Shown here piece by piece: positions 31,912 through 40,829 of a DNA stretch of 64,000 bases (position 1 is the stretch's first letter; each line of letters begins with the position of its first letter). The position numbers were made by a program, and so were the translations under genes. The notes beneath the pieces are model-generated. The model worked only from the letters and a program-made list of their open reading frames with translations. It did no database searches and was not told where the DNA came from. Source of the stretch: Chitinophagaceae bacterium (GTDB lineage Bacteria; Bacteroidota; Bacteroidia; Chitinophagales; Chitinophagaceae); contig JAHBTL010000009.1 of assembly GCA_019638615.1 (NCBI GenBank), positions 124,001 to 188,000 on the forward strand. Direction: 5' to 3'.

Positions 31912-32295
31912 CTATGCAACGATTTTAGATATTCTTGCCATTGCAAAAGCCGAAACTGCCATTACAAGATCACGCACGGCTACGTCTGCATAATTGAAGC
32001 CGATTAACAGCGTAAGCGCAATAACGGTTAGCCACGCGGCAACAATATATCCGCCAATTTCCGCTTTTTTCAGCACAATAACGCCTGCTATAATTTCAAT
32101 AAAGCCCACGATCATCATAAAAACCGGGCCGGAGAACGGCAACAGGCTGGCTATCGACGGGTTAATGTACTGTTCCCAATGGGTAAGCAGGTTGGTGAAT
32201 TTGTCGGCTCCTGCAACAACGGGAACTATCACAAAAGTGTACTTTAACAGGTTGAATGTTTGTTTCAACGACGGGTTTGTGTTTGTACTTTCCAT
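31912..32295 (-). CDS. DoxX-like membrane protein
   Basis: 127 residues with four predicted helices: about 16-34, 50-70 (SLLPFSGPVFMMIVGFIEIIAGVIVL), 78-97 and 103-122. The short linker GADKFTNLLTHWEQYINP is the stretch found in DoxX/DUF417-like proteins. It is the first gene of a two-gene unit with the ECF sigma factor whose start lies 3 bases after its stop. The biochemical role is not known. The pairing suggests a membrane component of a redox or envelope stress response. It is not closely similar to the DoxX protein at 10471. Confidence 0.8.
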   Translation of the reverse strand: MESTNTNPSLKQTFNLLKYTFVIVPVVAGADKFTNLLTHWEQYINPSIASLLPFSGPVFMMIVGFIEIIAGVIVLKKAEIGGYIVAAWLTVIALTLLIGFNYADVAVRDLVMAVSAFAMARISKIVA

Positions 32296-32647
32296 TTTTT
32301 TATCGTTTAAGTGGTTACTGTCTGATTAGAGTAACCGAAGAATGGAAAGGTTACAAAAAATACAAGGAGCTGAAATGTGAAGTACAGGCCGGGAGCAGAA
32401 TTTATTCCTTCAGGTCAGGGAGCGTACTGGCAGATACGCCCGATTACAATCGAGGTTCGGGGACAATTGGCTTTTCTTACTAAGGTTATAACGTAATATT
32501 ATTAATGAGTGAACTGATAAAATAGCTCCCTGCGAAAACCTGAACTTTATTGCGGCATTTGCCTGGTTCTTAATTTTGCCGCAATGAGAGTAGTTCTCAC
32601 CGAAGGCAAATATGTCCGATAGGATCGCCCGGAAATCATCCCTTATT
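32296..32647. other. 352-bp gap, one hairpin
   Basis: No gene recognised. A 9-bp perfect stem, ATTGCGGCA (32549-32557) with TGCCGCAAT (32577-32585), encloses a TAATTTTG box (32571-32578) on the plus strand. No plus-strand gene follows, so its meaning is unclear. The part next to 32295 should hold the promoter of the DoxX/sigma unit. Confidence 0.35.
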
Positions 32648-33259
32648 TTACCTTCCGTTTGCCCGCAGCACGGTAATCTCTTTTTTGACTGCGTCGTCGT
32701 AAGTCTTCTTTATGATATAATGCCATTGATTTTCCGGTACGTCTACAAAAAAGATATCGCCTTTTTTATGCTTGGCTACCGCGTCCTGGAATTCCTTGGG
32801 CATCATTTCTATTCCAAAAAACCAATCCGTATCACCACGGGTTTTGTTCCCGTCCATGGTATATTCGTCGGAAAGAGCTTCCCAGGAAGTTCCGGCGCTG
32901 TGTTTATCCAGTATGATCTTTTTCAGGTTTTCTATTTCAGAAGCCGACAGGGACGAGCCATCTAAAAATATATAGCTGGCGCGATAATTAATGGATTCCG
33001 ACGACTTCAGTACCTTATAGGTGACATAGCCTACAGAAAATATATCGCCCTGATTTTGTTTCAGCAACCTTTTGTCAATCAGGCTGGTGTCTTTTCCATA
33101 TGTAAGATTGAACAGAATGGGTTTGAGAGTCGGATTCGCCTCTATAAACTTCTGTGCCTCCTGCTCTGTTTTAATTTTTTCAAATTGTTCTCTAACGGTA
33201 GGCTGCGCAACAACAACCGATGCGATGGTTAACATCAAAGCCAGTAAACTATATTTCAT
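32648..33259 (-). CDS. Parvulin-type peptidyl-prolyl isomerase, exported
   Basis: 203 residues with a signal peptide (1-18, ending VVVAQ). A helical N-terminal part (about 19-65; REQFEKIKTEQEAQKFIEANP) precedes a PpiC/rotamase-like domain (about 85-195). In that domain the marks are YRASYIFLDGS, then SWEALSDEYTMDGNKTRGDTDWFFGIEMMPKEFQDAVAKHKKGDIFFVDVPENQWHYIIKK, the usual order of the SurA/PrsA fold. It is half the size of SurA and has one isomerase domain. It presumably assists folding of exported proteins in the periplasm. It is a single gene, and a strong hairpin (33275-33303) sits in its leader. Confidence 0.8.
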   Translation of the reverse strand: MKYSLLALMLTIASVVVAQPTVREQFEKIKTEQEAQKFIEANPTLKPILFNLTYGKDTSLIDKRLLKQNQGDIFSVGYVTYKVLKSSESINYRASYIFLDGSSLSASEIENLKKIILDKHSAGTSWEALSDEYTMDGNKTRGDTDWFFGIEMMPKEFQDAVAKHKKGDIFFVDVPENQWHYIIKKTYDDAVKKEITVLRANGR

Positions 33260-33274
33260 AAAGTATTTTTAAGG

Positions 33275-33303
33275 CGGCGCGGGGTGATTGGCCTCCCGCG
33301 CCG
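33275..33303 (-). promoter_or_regulatory. GC-rich leader hairpin of the parvulin gene
   Basis: CGGCGCGGG (33275-33283) pairs perfectly with CCCGCGCCG (33295-33303), in otherwise A/T-rich surroundings. On the minus strand it ends 15 bases before the ATG at 33259 and no T run follows, so it is not a simple terminator. It could slow translation or protect the message. Confidence 0.45.
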
Positions 33304-33471
33304 GAACTTGAAGATACAATTTTTTCAGGCTTCCACTCTGCGGTATGCCGGGTTTACAAACAGTCGTTATTATTTTAACATATTTTTCCCGATTAAAGCC
33401 GGCCGGAGTGCCTGGTTGTGCTTCGCAATTCCTGTTACGAAAAAGAAGCAGGCATTGCAACCGGGAATTTA

Positions 33472-33504
33472 TTTTGCCTGATCCGTATAATGTAGCTATG
33501 TTTG
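33472..33504 (+). promoter_or_regulatory. Promoter of the GH92 gene
   Basis: TTTTG (33472-33476), 20 bases, then TATGTTTG (33497-33504): a textbook Bacteroidota promoter (-33 TTTG, -7 TAnnTTTG). It lies about 120 bases before the ATG at 33626. Confidence 0.65.
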
Positions 33505-33625
33505 TACATATTGATCAGCGCGGGAGATCGTGTAGTGTAAATATCCGGCGCTGAAAGTAGATCCGCTCTCCGTCTTTTTATCCCGTTTGCAACTTTCTGA
33601 ATCGATCATATAAAACTTGGCCATT

Positions 33626-35956
33626 ATGAAAAAATTGAAGTTTTATGCCCCGTTATTCATAACAATCTCTGTTGTACTGCAGAGCTTTTCACAAAGTAAA
33701 CAACCTGTCGATTACGCAGATCCGTTGATGGGCACTTCCGAATCCAGGTGGATGTTGAACCCCGGCGTTACCATGCCTTTCGGAATGGTGCAATTAAGTC
33801 CCGATAACCAGGGCAATGTCTGGAAATCCGGTTACGAATATACTTTAGGCAATGTGGGCGGGTTCAGTCATATACATTCCTGGACAATGTCCGGGTTATC
33901 CATTATGCCTACGGTTGGTGTACTGAATACTAAAATGGGGCCGGCAGACGGACCTACTACCGGCTGGACAACCGGCTATCGTTCACGGGTAGATAAGTCC
34001 ACCGAAAAAGCGAGCCCGGGTTATTATGCAGTTACGTTACTGAATGGCAACATTCATACTGAATTGACAAGTACTACCCGCGCAGGATTTTTTCGTTTCA
34101 CTTACCCCGAGGCCGCAGAAACCAATATTCTTATGGACCTTGAATTTTTTACAGAATATACTCCTAAGATACTGGATGTACAACTGACAAAAGTGAGCGA
34201 TACAGAGATTGAAGGCTATTCGAAGCAGCAGTCGGACTGGAATGAATATACCATACATTTTGTAGTGCGGTTTAATAAAAAGATAGAAGACTTCGGAGGA
34301 TGGACAGGCAAAGAAATCCTAAAGCATGCTGCGCGTATAAATGGAAAAGGGGATGTGGGGGGATATGCTCATTTTACTACGAAGCCGGGCGAGCAGATAT
34401 TAATGCAAACGGGAATATCGCTGGTAAGTATAGCACAGGCCAGGCTGAATCTTGAAACTGAAATGAACCCTTTTAACTGGGATTTTGAGGCAGTGCGGAA
34501 TAACGCCCGTAATGTATGGAATGAGTTGCTGGGTAAAATACAGGTAGAAGGCGGAACAGAAGAGAACCGGAAGAAGTTCTATACCAACCTCTACCGTTCG
34601 TATGTTGCCCGTACTATCTGGAGCGATGTAAATGGAAAATACATCGATGTATGTGAGCAGGAAAGGCAGGCAGCCCCCGATTCGCCGGTATATGGTTGTG
34701 ATGCATTCTGGAATACTTTCTGGAACCTGAATCAATTGTGGACATTGGTAAATCCTGACCTGGCAAGCACCTGGGTTCGATCCCTGCTGGAGATATACAA
34801 GCATGGCGGCTGGTTGCCTAAAGGCCCTGCCGGAATTGAATATTCTGGTATTATGGAGGCATCGCACGAAATTGCTTTAATTGTAAGCGCATACCAGAAA
34901 GGCATCCGGGATTTCGATGTAGAGACTGCTTTTAAAGCCCTGGTGCATCAGCAGTCAGTGCCGGGTGTAAAACATGAGTGCGGGGGCTTTGCGGGAAACA
35001 AGTTTTTCGAATCATATCTTCAATTGGGATATGTGCCCGATGAAGAAGGGCAGGTAAGCAATACACTGGAATATGCCTACGACGACTGGTGCGTTGCACA
35101 AATGGCAAAATCTCTCGGGAAGAAAAAAGAATATGAAACATTTATAAAACGTGCCGGTAATTATAAAAATGTTTTCGATACCCAAACCAAATACATCCGT
35201 ATCAGGCACAGAGACGGCAGTTGGGTAAAGGATTGGAGCCCGTATTGCTGTACTTCGTTTAGTGGTTCCGGTTACCTGGAAGGAAATGCGTGGCAGTATA
35301 GTTTTTTTAATCCGCATGATGTACAGGGCATATTAAACCTGATGGGGAAGGATGAATTCAACAACCGCCTGAACGAAGGTTTTGAAAAGTCTTCCAGGTT
35401 TAATTTTAATGCAGATGGCGATCTGTATGACCTTGTGCCCATCAATCATGGCAATCAGCCGAACATGCAGGCGGCGTGGTTGTTCAATTATTCAGGAAAA
35501 CCCTGGTTAACCCAAAAATGGACACGTGAAATCATGAATAAGTATTACGGATCAACGCCGATATATGGATGGTTGGGCGATGAAGATGAAGGGCAGATGG
35601 GCGCGTGGTTTGTAATGAGCGCTATGGGATTGTTTCAAACCGATGGCGGGACTTCTGTAAAACCATTTTATGAAATCGGCAGCCCTTTATTTGAAAAAAT
35701 AACCATTCATTTAAACAGTAAATATTATCCCGGCAAAACATTTACTATTGAAGCAAAGAATGTGTCCGACGCCAACAGGTATATTCAATCGGCTTTGCTG
35801 GACGGAAAACCGTTAACGCGTCCCTGGTTTTACCATAGTGATTTGGTGGACGGGGGCAGCCTGGTATTGGAAATGGGGGCGCAACCCAATGAAAAATGGG
35901 GAAGCGCCGATAACGATGCTCCGCCATCTATGTCTGCAAGAACAAAAACAAAATAA
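33626..35956 (+). CDS. GH92 family alpha-mannosidase
   Basis: 776 residues from the ATG at 33626; the TTG at 33617 is less likely. The signal peptide ends near LQSFSQ (about 23). The N-terminal beta-sandwich domain (about 25-270) begins DYADPLMGTSESRWMLNPGVTMPFGMVQLSPDN, typical for GH92. The catalytic (alpha/alpha)6 domain has CDAFWNTFWNLNQLWTLVNP and GGWLPKGPAGIEYSGIMEASHE. It also has LEGNAWQYSFFNPHDV with the catalytic acid Glu, and GDEDEGQMGAWFVMSAMG with the catalytic base region. GH92 enzymes are calcium-dependent exo-acting alpha-mannosidases that trim N-glycan or fungal mannan. No SusC/SusD lies nearby, so it is an orphan enzyme, not part of a visible PUL. Confidence 0.92.
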   Translation: MKKLKFYAPLFITISVVLQSFSQSKQPVDYADPLMGTSESRWMLNPGVTMPFGMVQLSPDNQGNVWKSGYEYTLGNVGGFSHIHSWTMSGLSIMPTVGVLNTKMGPADGPTTGWTTGYRSRVDKSTEKASPGYYAVTLLNGNIHTELTSTTRAGFFRFTYPEAAETNILMDLEFFTEYTPKILDVQLTKVSDTEIEGYSKQQSDWNEYTIHFVVRFNKKIEDFGGWTGKEILKHAARINGKGDVGGYAHFTTKPGEQILMQTGISLVSIAQARLNLETEMNPFNWDFEAVRNNARNVWNELLGKIQVEGGTEENRKKFYTNLYRSYVARTIWSDVNGKYIDVCEQERQAAPDSPVYGCDAFWNTFWNLNQLWTLVNPDLASTWVRSLLEIYKHGGWLPKGPAGIEYSGIMEASHEIALIVSAYQKGIRDFDVETAFKALVHQQSVPGVKHECGGFAGNKFFESYLQLGYVPDEEGQVSNTLEYAYDDWCVAQMAKSLGKKKEYETFIKRAGNYKNVFDTQTKYIRIRHRDGSWVKDWSPYCCTSFSGSGYLEGNAWQYSFFNPHDVQGILNLMGKDEFNNRLNEGFEKSSRFNFNADGDLYDLVPINHGNQPNMQAAWLFNYSGKPWLTQKWTREIMNKYYGSTPIYGWLGDEDEGQMGAWFVMSAMGLFQTDGGTSVKPFYEIGSPLFEKITIHLNSKYYPGKTFTIEAKNVSDANRYIQSALLDGKPLTRPWFYHSDLVDGGSLVLEMGAQPNEKWGSADNDAPPSMSARTKTK

Positions 35957-36049
35957 AGGGCAGTTGGGGATGTGCGGCAACAAATTATAAATACCATGGC
36001 CTGTTTATGCATGCAGCCTGAAACAAACAAAGGCTTAACTTGCACGCAA

Positions 36050-36376
36050 ATGAATGCAGAGCAGATCCGGGAATATTGTCTTGCCAAAACCGGCGCCGGG
36101 GAATCCCTTCCTTTTGGCCCGGATGCATTGGTATTTAAAGTAGATGAAAAAATATTCCTGCTTTTATCGCTGGATACAAGTCCCGTGCAATTCAATGTAA
36201 AATGTGATCCTGTTAAAGCTGAAGAGCTCCGTGAAGCATATGCCTGTGTATTACCCGGCTACCATATGAATAAAAAGCACTGGAATACCGTTGTAATCGA
36301 CGGCTCCGTTCCAACAAAGCTTTTAAAAGAATGGATAGATCATTCATATGAACTGGTCAGAAAAAAAAGAAAGTAA
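36050..36376 (+). CDS. MmcQ/YjbR-family protein
   Basis: 108 residues from the ATG at 36050 (MNAEQIREYCLAKTGAGESLPFGPDALVFKV). Earlier in-frame GTG or ATG codons would add an unusual Cys-rich stretch. The family fold (double-wing, CyaY-like) is recognisable by ESLPFGPDALVFKVDEKIFLLLSLD, then NVKCDPVKAEELREAYACVLPGYHMNKKHWNTVVIDG. Proteins of this family are small DNA-binding-like proteins of unsettled function. The gene follows the GH92 gene by about 90 bases and converges with the Nramp-like gene. No functional link is evident. Confidence 0.88.
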   Translation: MNAEQIREYCLAKTGAGESLPFGPDALVFKVDEKIFLLLSLDTSPVQFNVKCDPVKAEELREAYACVLPGYHMNKKHWNTVVIDGSVPTKLLKEWIDHSYELVRKKRK

Positions 36377-36381
36377 AAAGT

Positions 36382-36432
36382 GTTTATGGTTTATGGTTTG
36401 AGGTTCTAAACAATAAACTACAAACAATAAAC
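36382..36432. repeat. Imperfect GTTTATG-type inverted repeat in convergent gap
   Basis: GTTTATG repeated twice plus GTTTGAG (36382-36402) faces AAACAATAAACTACAAACAATAAAC-type units (36408-36432), giving an imperfect A/T-rich hairpin between two convergent genes. Such spacer repeats are frequent between genes in this phylum and may act as weak terminators. Confidence 0.5.
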
Positions 36433-36442
36433 ACACAACATT

Positions 36443-37789
36443 TTACAGTAGCTGAACAATTCCGTATACCGCGACCAGCAAAATGCTCAGAATGCTTATC
36501 CATAAAAGCGCATCGAACAACCTGCTGCTTTTAACGTGTTCCGGTGATCTATACCTGAAGCAGATGGCTGCATATACGATGATAAGCAGCAATACAGAGC
36601 CTACCACGCCCCCGGAAATGATCATCAAAACGGGGAGTTCAATGAACAGGTAGGCTATGGCCCATATCGCAGGAATAGAAAATGATAAAAGGGTGACCAG
36701 CTTTTTACGCTGCTGCGGATGACTGAAATTGATCCATCCTTTTTGCCCCGCTATGTCTGCAAACAACCTCGACCAGTATGCAAGGGTAGCAAATACGCTG
36801 GAAAATAAAACAAAAAATGCCCCCACCAGGAATATGATCCTGAAGCTTTCTCCCAAAGTTTGCGTATAAATATTGGCCAGCACATTGATCAGTTCATTGC
36901 CTTCAGGAACATGTTCCCTGCCATGCAGAATGCTTGCTCCGAGCAGGTAAAAAGCCGCAGTTACTGACGTATATACCACCATGGCTACTGTAGCGTCGAG
37001 GTACATTACTTTGATCCAGCCCCGGGCTCTTTCCTTCCAGGCTTCACTGCCATCCTGCATGCCTGTGTAAGAGGCATATCCTTTTTCTATACACCAGTAA
37101 TTATAGGAAATGATTTCATCACTGCCCACCCCGGTTATGCCAAACGCGCCGATAGCAAGCATTACCATAGCAGCAGGCAGCTCAAACGTTAAGCCGGTTG
37201 CAATGTCCTGCATGCTAAAAGCAAATGTTGTGAATTGCACTACCACCAGCGAAGCAATGGTGATGACGGTAAATATTACTATCATGAAAAGAGATGTCTT
37301 TTCAAGCAGGGGGTAATAGTTTTTATATACAAGCAATGATATAACAATGGCCAGGAAGATAGTCCAAACAGGTGTGGAAACCTGTGGCGCCAGCATATGC
37401 ATTACAAGCGCCGAGCCCCCTAACATACCGCCCACCTGCACAATTTTAAGCAGGGTAAGCAATAGCACCGTCCATACCGACCAATGCATGGTGCGAATGC
37501 GTATTCCCGGTAATTTATTGAAGGAGCACATGACGGTTTCTCCCGTTACAATGGCCTGTTTCCCAAATTGAAGCTGTATCGCTACTTTTACAAAGCAGCT
37601 TACCAGTATGATCCAGAACATTACAAAGCCGGCTTTGGCCCCGAGCAGGGTAGTGGCGATCAATTCACCGGAACCTACAATAGAAGCTGAAAGAATAAAG
37701 CCCGGGCCTAAAAATTGCAGGCGCCCAAAGAACGTTGCGGGAGGTTGTTTGATGTGCTGTTTGTTAATGGTATAGTTGTCGGCAATCAT
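36443..37789 (-). CDS. Nramp-related divalent metal transporter without DPGN motif
   Basis: 448 residues from the ATG at 37789 (a TTG at 37801 overlaps the previous stop). It has about eleven transmembrane helices. Helix 1 reads FLGPGFILSASIVGSGELIATTLLGAKAG. In true Nramp Mn/Fe transporters the middle of this helix is DPGN, the metal-binding site. Here it is replaced by SGEL. In helix 6 the usual MPH is also absent (AIGAFGITGVGSDEIISYNYW). This is the pattern of the Nramp-related group, some members of which carry magnesium. Mg or another ion is therefore more likely than Mn. It follows a hypothetical gene on the same strand by 8 bases. Confidence 0.82.
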   Translation of the reverse strand: MIADNYTINKQHIKQPPATFFGRLQFLGPGFILSASIVGSGELIATTLLGAKAGFVMFWIILVSCFVKVAIQLQFGKQAIVTGETVMCSFNKLPGIRIRTMHWSVWTVLLLTLLKIVQVGGMLGGSALVMHMLAPQVSTPVWTIFLAIVISLLVYKNYYPLLEKTSLFMIVIFTVITIASLVVVQFTTFAFSMQDIATGLTFELPAAMVMLAIGAFGITGVGSDEIISYNYWCIEKGYASYTGMQDGSEAWKERARGWIKVMYLDATVAMVVYTSVTAAFYLLGASILHGREHVPEGNELINVLANIYTQTLGESFRIIFLVGAFFVLFSSVFATLAYWSRLFADIAGQKGWINFSHPQQRKKLVTLLSFSIPAIWAIAYLFIELPVLMIISGGVVGSVLLLIIVYAAICFRYRSPEHVKSSRLFDALLWISILSILLVAVYGIVQLL

Positions 37790-37797
37790 TAAAGCAG

Positions 37798-38748
37798 TCA
37801 ATATTGATATTCAATTCTACCCAGTAATTGTTTTTGTTTATTATAACAGAGCTCGCGTATTCTTAATCCTTTATCGTTGTATTCATATTTCCAGATCAGG
37901 TAGTCGCTTCCGTTTTGTACCGAAATCATCTGGGAAATACCGCCCCGGTCATTGTATTCGAATATATTGTCAGGCATTAATTTTTTTAAGCGATCGTTAT
38001 AACGCACAATATCGGTCATCCTGTTCTCTTTATCATAATAATAATGGGTGGTATTTTTAGATGAACCTTTGTAAAAAACTTCTTCTTCCGTCACGTTCCC
38101 CGTTTCATCTGTTTTAAACTGTACAATGCTGGTATCGTTCCCATTTTTGATCCATAGCATTTTTTGCGGCTTATTATGGGCATCGTATAGCCATATATGT
38201 GATTCAGACTGCTGATCCTTACCCTTTGCGGTGGCAGATATGCTGTGAGCGCTGGTCAGCATTCCGTTTTCGTTATAGGTGTAAGTGGAAGTGTGAACAT
38301 TTTCGGCCGAACTGTCTACCGACTTTACCGGTTTTCCATCCGGCAGGTAAAATGTGGTTAGCCACGAGGCGCCGCTTGCAGGAGAGCTGGTATAGGTGGC
38401 TGTTTTGCTGTATGCGGCATCCACACTTACCTCTCCGGCAAAGTTTTCAGAGCGTTCGCCTGTTGCTTCGTAACTGATTAGTTTAATTTCTCTTACCTGG
38501 TTGGCTTTATATAACTTCAACTGCTCTGTGTTTCGGCTTGTTAGCACAATATCAGTATAATAAAACTGCGCATTTCCGGTGAGCAAAGATAATACACCTA
38601 TATTTATCAGGCATAACCTGTTGAAAACAATCCGGCCGATGCCTCTGCATGCCGGCTTTGGCCAGGGATGTTTTTGTAGTTGGGCACGAAAAAATGAGAA
38701 ACGCTTTGCATAGACTTTTTGCAAGAAAGGTATTGAAGGGAAGTTCAT
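37798..38748 (-). CDS. Hypothetical exported protein with YD/RHS-like repeats
   Basis: 316 residues from the ATG at 38748. A hydrophobic segment at about 45-58 (CLINIGVLSLLTGNAQ) ends like a signal peptide, but it is preceded by an unusually long basic region, so the true start may be downstream. The mature part has recurring motifs of the kind xTYTYNENGxL, HYYYDKENRMTDIVRYN, FEYNDRGGISQM and WKYEYNDKGLRIRELCYN, spaced about 20-25 residues apart, as in YD-repeat beta shells. It is probably an envelope protein of unknown role. It may be co-transcribed with the Nramp-related gene 8 bases downstream and is divergent from the DUF3667 gene. Confidence 0.72.
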   Translation of the reverse strand: MNFPSIPFLQKVYAKRFSFFRAQLQKHPWPKPACRGIGRIVFNRLCLINIGVLSLLTGNAQFYYTDIVLTSRNTEQLKLYKANQVREIKLISYEATGERSENFAGEVSVDAAYSKTATYTSSPASGASWLTTFYLPDGKPVKSVDSSAENVHTSTYTYNENGMLTSAHSISATAKGKDQQSESHIWLYDAHNKPQKMLWIKNGNDTSIVQFKTDETGNVTEEEVFYKGSSKNTTHYYYDKENRMTDIVRYNDRLKKLMPDNIFEYNDRGGISQMISVQNGSDYLIWKYEYNDKGLRIRELCYNKQKQLLGRIEYQY

Positions 38749-38785
38749 AGGGGACAAAAGTATTATTTTTATTAAAATTTATTAA

Positions 38786-40045
38786 GTGTCTCATTTAAAA
38801 GAAAGAAAAGAGAAAAATTGTCTGAACTGTAATGCGGAGGTCGCGGGTCGCTATTGCCAGGTATGCGGTCAGGAGAATATTGAAACCAAAGAATCTTTCC
38901 GGCACCTCGTGATTCATTTTTTTAATGATATAACCCATTATGACGGGAAGTTTTTAAATACTGTTAAATATCTCTTATTGCGCCCCGGGTTTCTTACGGC
39001 CGAGTATACACGCGGCAGAAGGTTTACCTATCTTCATCCTATACGCATGTATGTTTTTACATCGGCATTCTTTTTTCTTATTTTTTTCAGTTTTATCAAA
39101 AAGCATGAAGTTGATAATGCAGGTCCGGATGGATTAAAAAAAGAACTTGCGAAGAAGAAAGACGAGTTGGAAAAACTCCAACACATGTCCGGGCGTACAT
39201 CCGATTCCGTAATGCTGAAGGCCATCCGGGCAAATATTATAAACCGCAAAAAAGAAATTGCGGATCTTTCAGCCAGGGTTGAAGAGCAGAACAATGAGCA
39301 TAAGAACGACGGGTTGGATGAACGCCTCGTTATTGACAGTGTCACCCGGAACAACATTAATTTACACGCTCCCTCTTTTGAGCAGGCGCTTGATTCAGCT
39401 CAAACCGTAATTAACTCTACATTGGAACGGGAGCAAAGAAAGGGAGACGCCCGTAAAGAAATAATAGATATAAGCGGCAGCAATTCCCCTGACATTGAAT
39501 TTTATGAGGATGAAGCTATTTACAGGGCAATTCAAAAGGAGTTGCCTCCCGAAAGAAGGGACGGAGTGCTGGAAGCTGCCCTTAAGCAGCGGCTTTTGCG
39601 CTGGCACGACCAACAGGAGGAGGGTGATCTAAAAGCGTTTCATACCTTGCTTGAGAAATTTGAACATTCATTTCCTACTATATTGTTTGTGTCGCTACCT
39701 ATTTTTGCTTTTCTGTTGAAATTGTTATATATACGCAGAAGAAAGTTTTACTACGCAGATCATGGTATTTTTGCTATACATTCTTATTGTGCCATGTTCA
39801 TACTTATGTTATTGTATTACATGGCCGATGGACTCGATAAGAAATGGAACTGGTGGGGATTGGACATATTGAAAACAAGCGTTGTTTTATACATGATATA
39901 TTACATATACAAGGCTATGAAAAACTATTATGCCCAGGGGAGATTTAAAACTATATTGAAATATATTTTCCTGGCGTGGATGACCCTGATCATTATGACG
40001 ACCCTGATTGTGATATTTTTTATTATAAGCGCTGCTAAAAACTAA
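38786..40045 (+). CDS. DUF3667 membrane protein with zinc-ribbon-like N-terminus
   Basis: 419 residues starting at a GTG at 38786; no ATG is available. The N-terminus CLNCNAEVAGRYCQVCGQEN has two CxxC pairs (zinc ribbon). It is followed by SFRHLVIHFFNDITHYDGKFLNTVKYLLLRPGFLTAEYTRGRRFTYLHPIRMYVFTSAFFFLIF, the DUF3667 signature with a membrane segment. A charged coiled-coil insert (about 110-300) separates this from three or four more membrane helices at the C-terminus. The family is widespread in Bacteroidota and its function is unknown. It is the first gene of a plus-strand run with mazG (7 bases) and the large kinase. Confidence 0.82.
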   Translation: MSHLKERKEKNCLNCNAEVAGRYCQVCGQENIETKESFRHLVIHFFNDITHYDGKFLNTVKYLLLRPGFLTAEYTRGRRFTYLHPIRMYVFTSAFFFLIFFSFIKKHEVDNAGPDGLKKELAKKKDELEKLQHMSGRTSDSVMLKAIRANIINRKKEIADLSARVEEQNNEHKNDGLDERLVIDSVTRNNINLHAPSFEQALDSAQTVINSTLEREQRKGDARKEIIDISGSNSPDIEFYEDEAIYRAIQKELPPERRDGVLEAALKQRLLRWHDQQEEGDLKAFHTLLEKFEHSFPTILFVSLPIFAFLLKLLYIRRRKFYYADHGIFAIHSYCAMFILMLLYYMADGLDKKWNWWGLDILKTSVVLYMIYYIYKAMKNYYAQGRFKTILKYIFLAWMTLIIMTTLIVIFFIISAAKN

Positions 40046-40052
40046 AATACGG

Positions 40053-40829
40053 ATGGATACTACCGGGACAGCTTTTTTGAGATTGGTAAAAATTATGGAT
40101 GATTTGCGTGAGAAATGTCCCTGGGACAGGAAGCAAACGATTCATTCATTAAGATCTTTAACCATTGAAGAAACATACGAATTGGCGGATGCGATTACTG
40201 AAAACGATTGGAAAGGCATTAAAGAAGAGTTGGGCGATGTAATGCTGCACATGGTGTTTTATGCAAAGATAGGGCAGGAGCAGGGTGCCTTTTCCTTAAA
40301 AGAGGTATTAAACGGCGTATGTGAAAAGCTGATCGCACGGCATCCTCATATATATGGCGATGTAAAGGTGAATAATGAAGAGGATGTAAAACGCAACTGG
40401 GAAAAATTGAAATTAAAGGAAGGTAAGAAATCGGTACTGAGCGGAGTGCCTGTTTCGTTGCCTGCTACCGTAAAGGCTATAAGATTACAGGAAAAAGCAA
40501 AGCAAGTGGGTTTTGAGTGGGATGAAACCAGCCAGGTGTGGAATAAAGTGCAGGAAGAAATGAATGAGCTGCAGGAAGCCATTCAGCAGAATGATCAGCA
40601 GGCGATAGAAGCCGAGTATGGTGACCTGATATTTTCGCTTATCAACTATGCACGGTTTTTGCATGTTGATGCGGAGTCTGCGCTGGAAAGAACCAACAGG
40701 AAATTTATTAAGCGTTTTACGCAAATGGAAGAACAGGCGACCGCCGGGGGTAAGAATCTGCAGGATATGACCCTGGAAGAAATGGATGATTTGTGGAACG
40801 AGGTTAAACGTCAAAACAAAGAATCTTGA
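40053..40829 (+). CDS. mazG: Nucleoside triphosphate pyrophosphohydrolase MazG
   Basis: 258 residues, the two-domain all-alpha MazG. It hydrolyses nucleoside triphosphates to monophosphates and pyrophosphate, cleaning up aberrant nucleotides and affecting the (p)ppGpp response. The first domain (about 15-115) carries LREKCPWDRKQTIHSLRSLTIEETYELADAI and KEELGDVMLHMVFYAKIG, with the metal-binding EExxE/ExxD residues. The second domain repeats the pattern (about 150-225; VQEEMNELQEAIQ and EAEYGDLIFSLINYARFLHVD). It starts 7 bases after the DUF3667 gene and overlaps the kinase gene by 4 bases (TTGA), so the three are probably one operon. Confidence 0.95.
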   Translation: MDTTGTAFLRLVKIMDDLREKCPWDRKQTIHSLRSLTIEETYELADAITENDWKGIKEELGDVMLHMVFYAKIGQEQGAFSLKEVLNGVCEKLIARHPHIYGDVKVNNEEDVKRNWEKLKLKEGKKSVLSGVPVSLPATVKAIRLQEKAKQVGFEWDETSQVWNKVQEEMNELQEAIQQNDQQAIEAEYGDLIFSLINYARFLHVDAESALERTNRKFIKRFTQMEEQATAGGKNLQDMTLEEMDDLWNEVKRQNKES

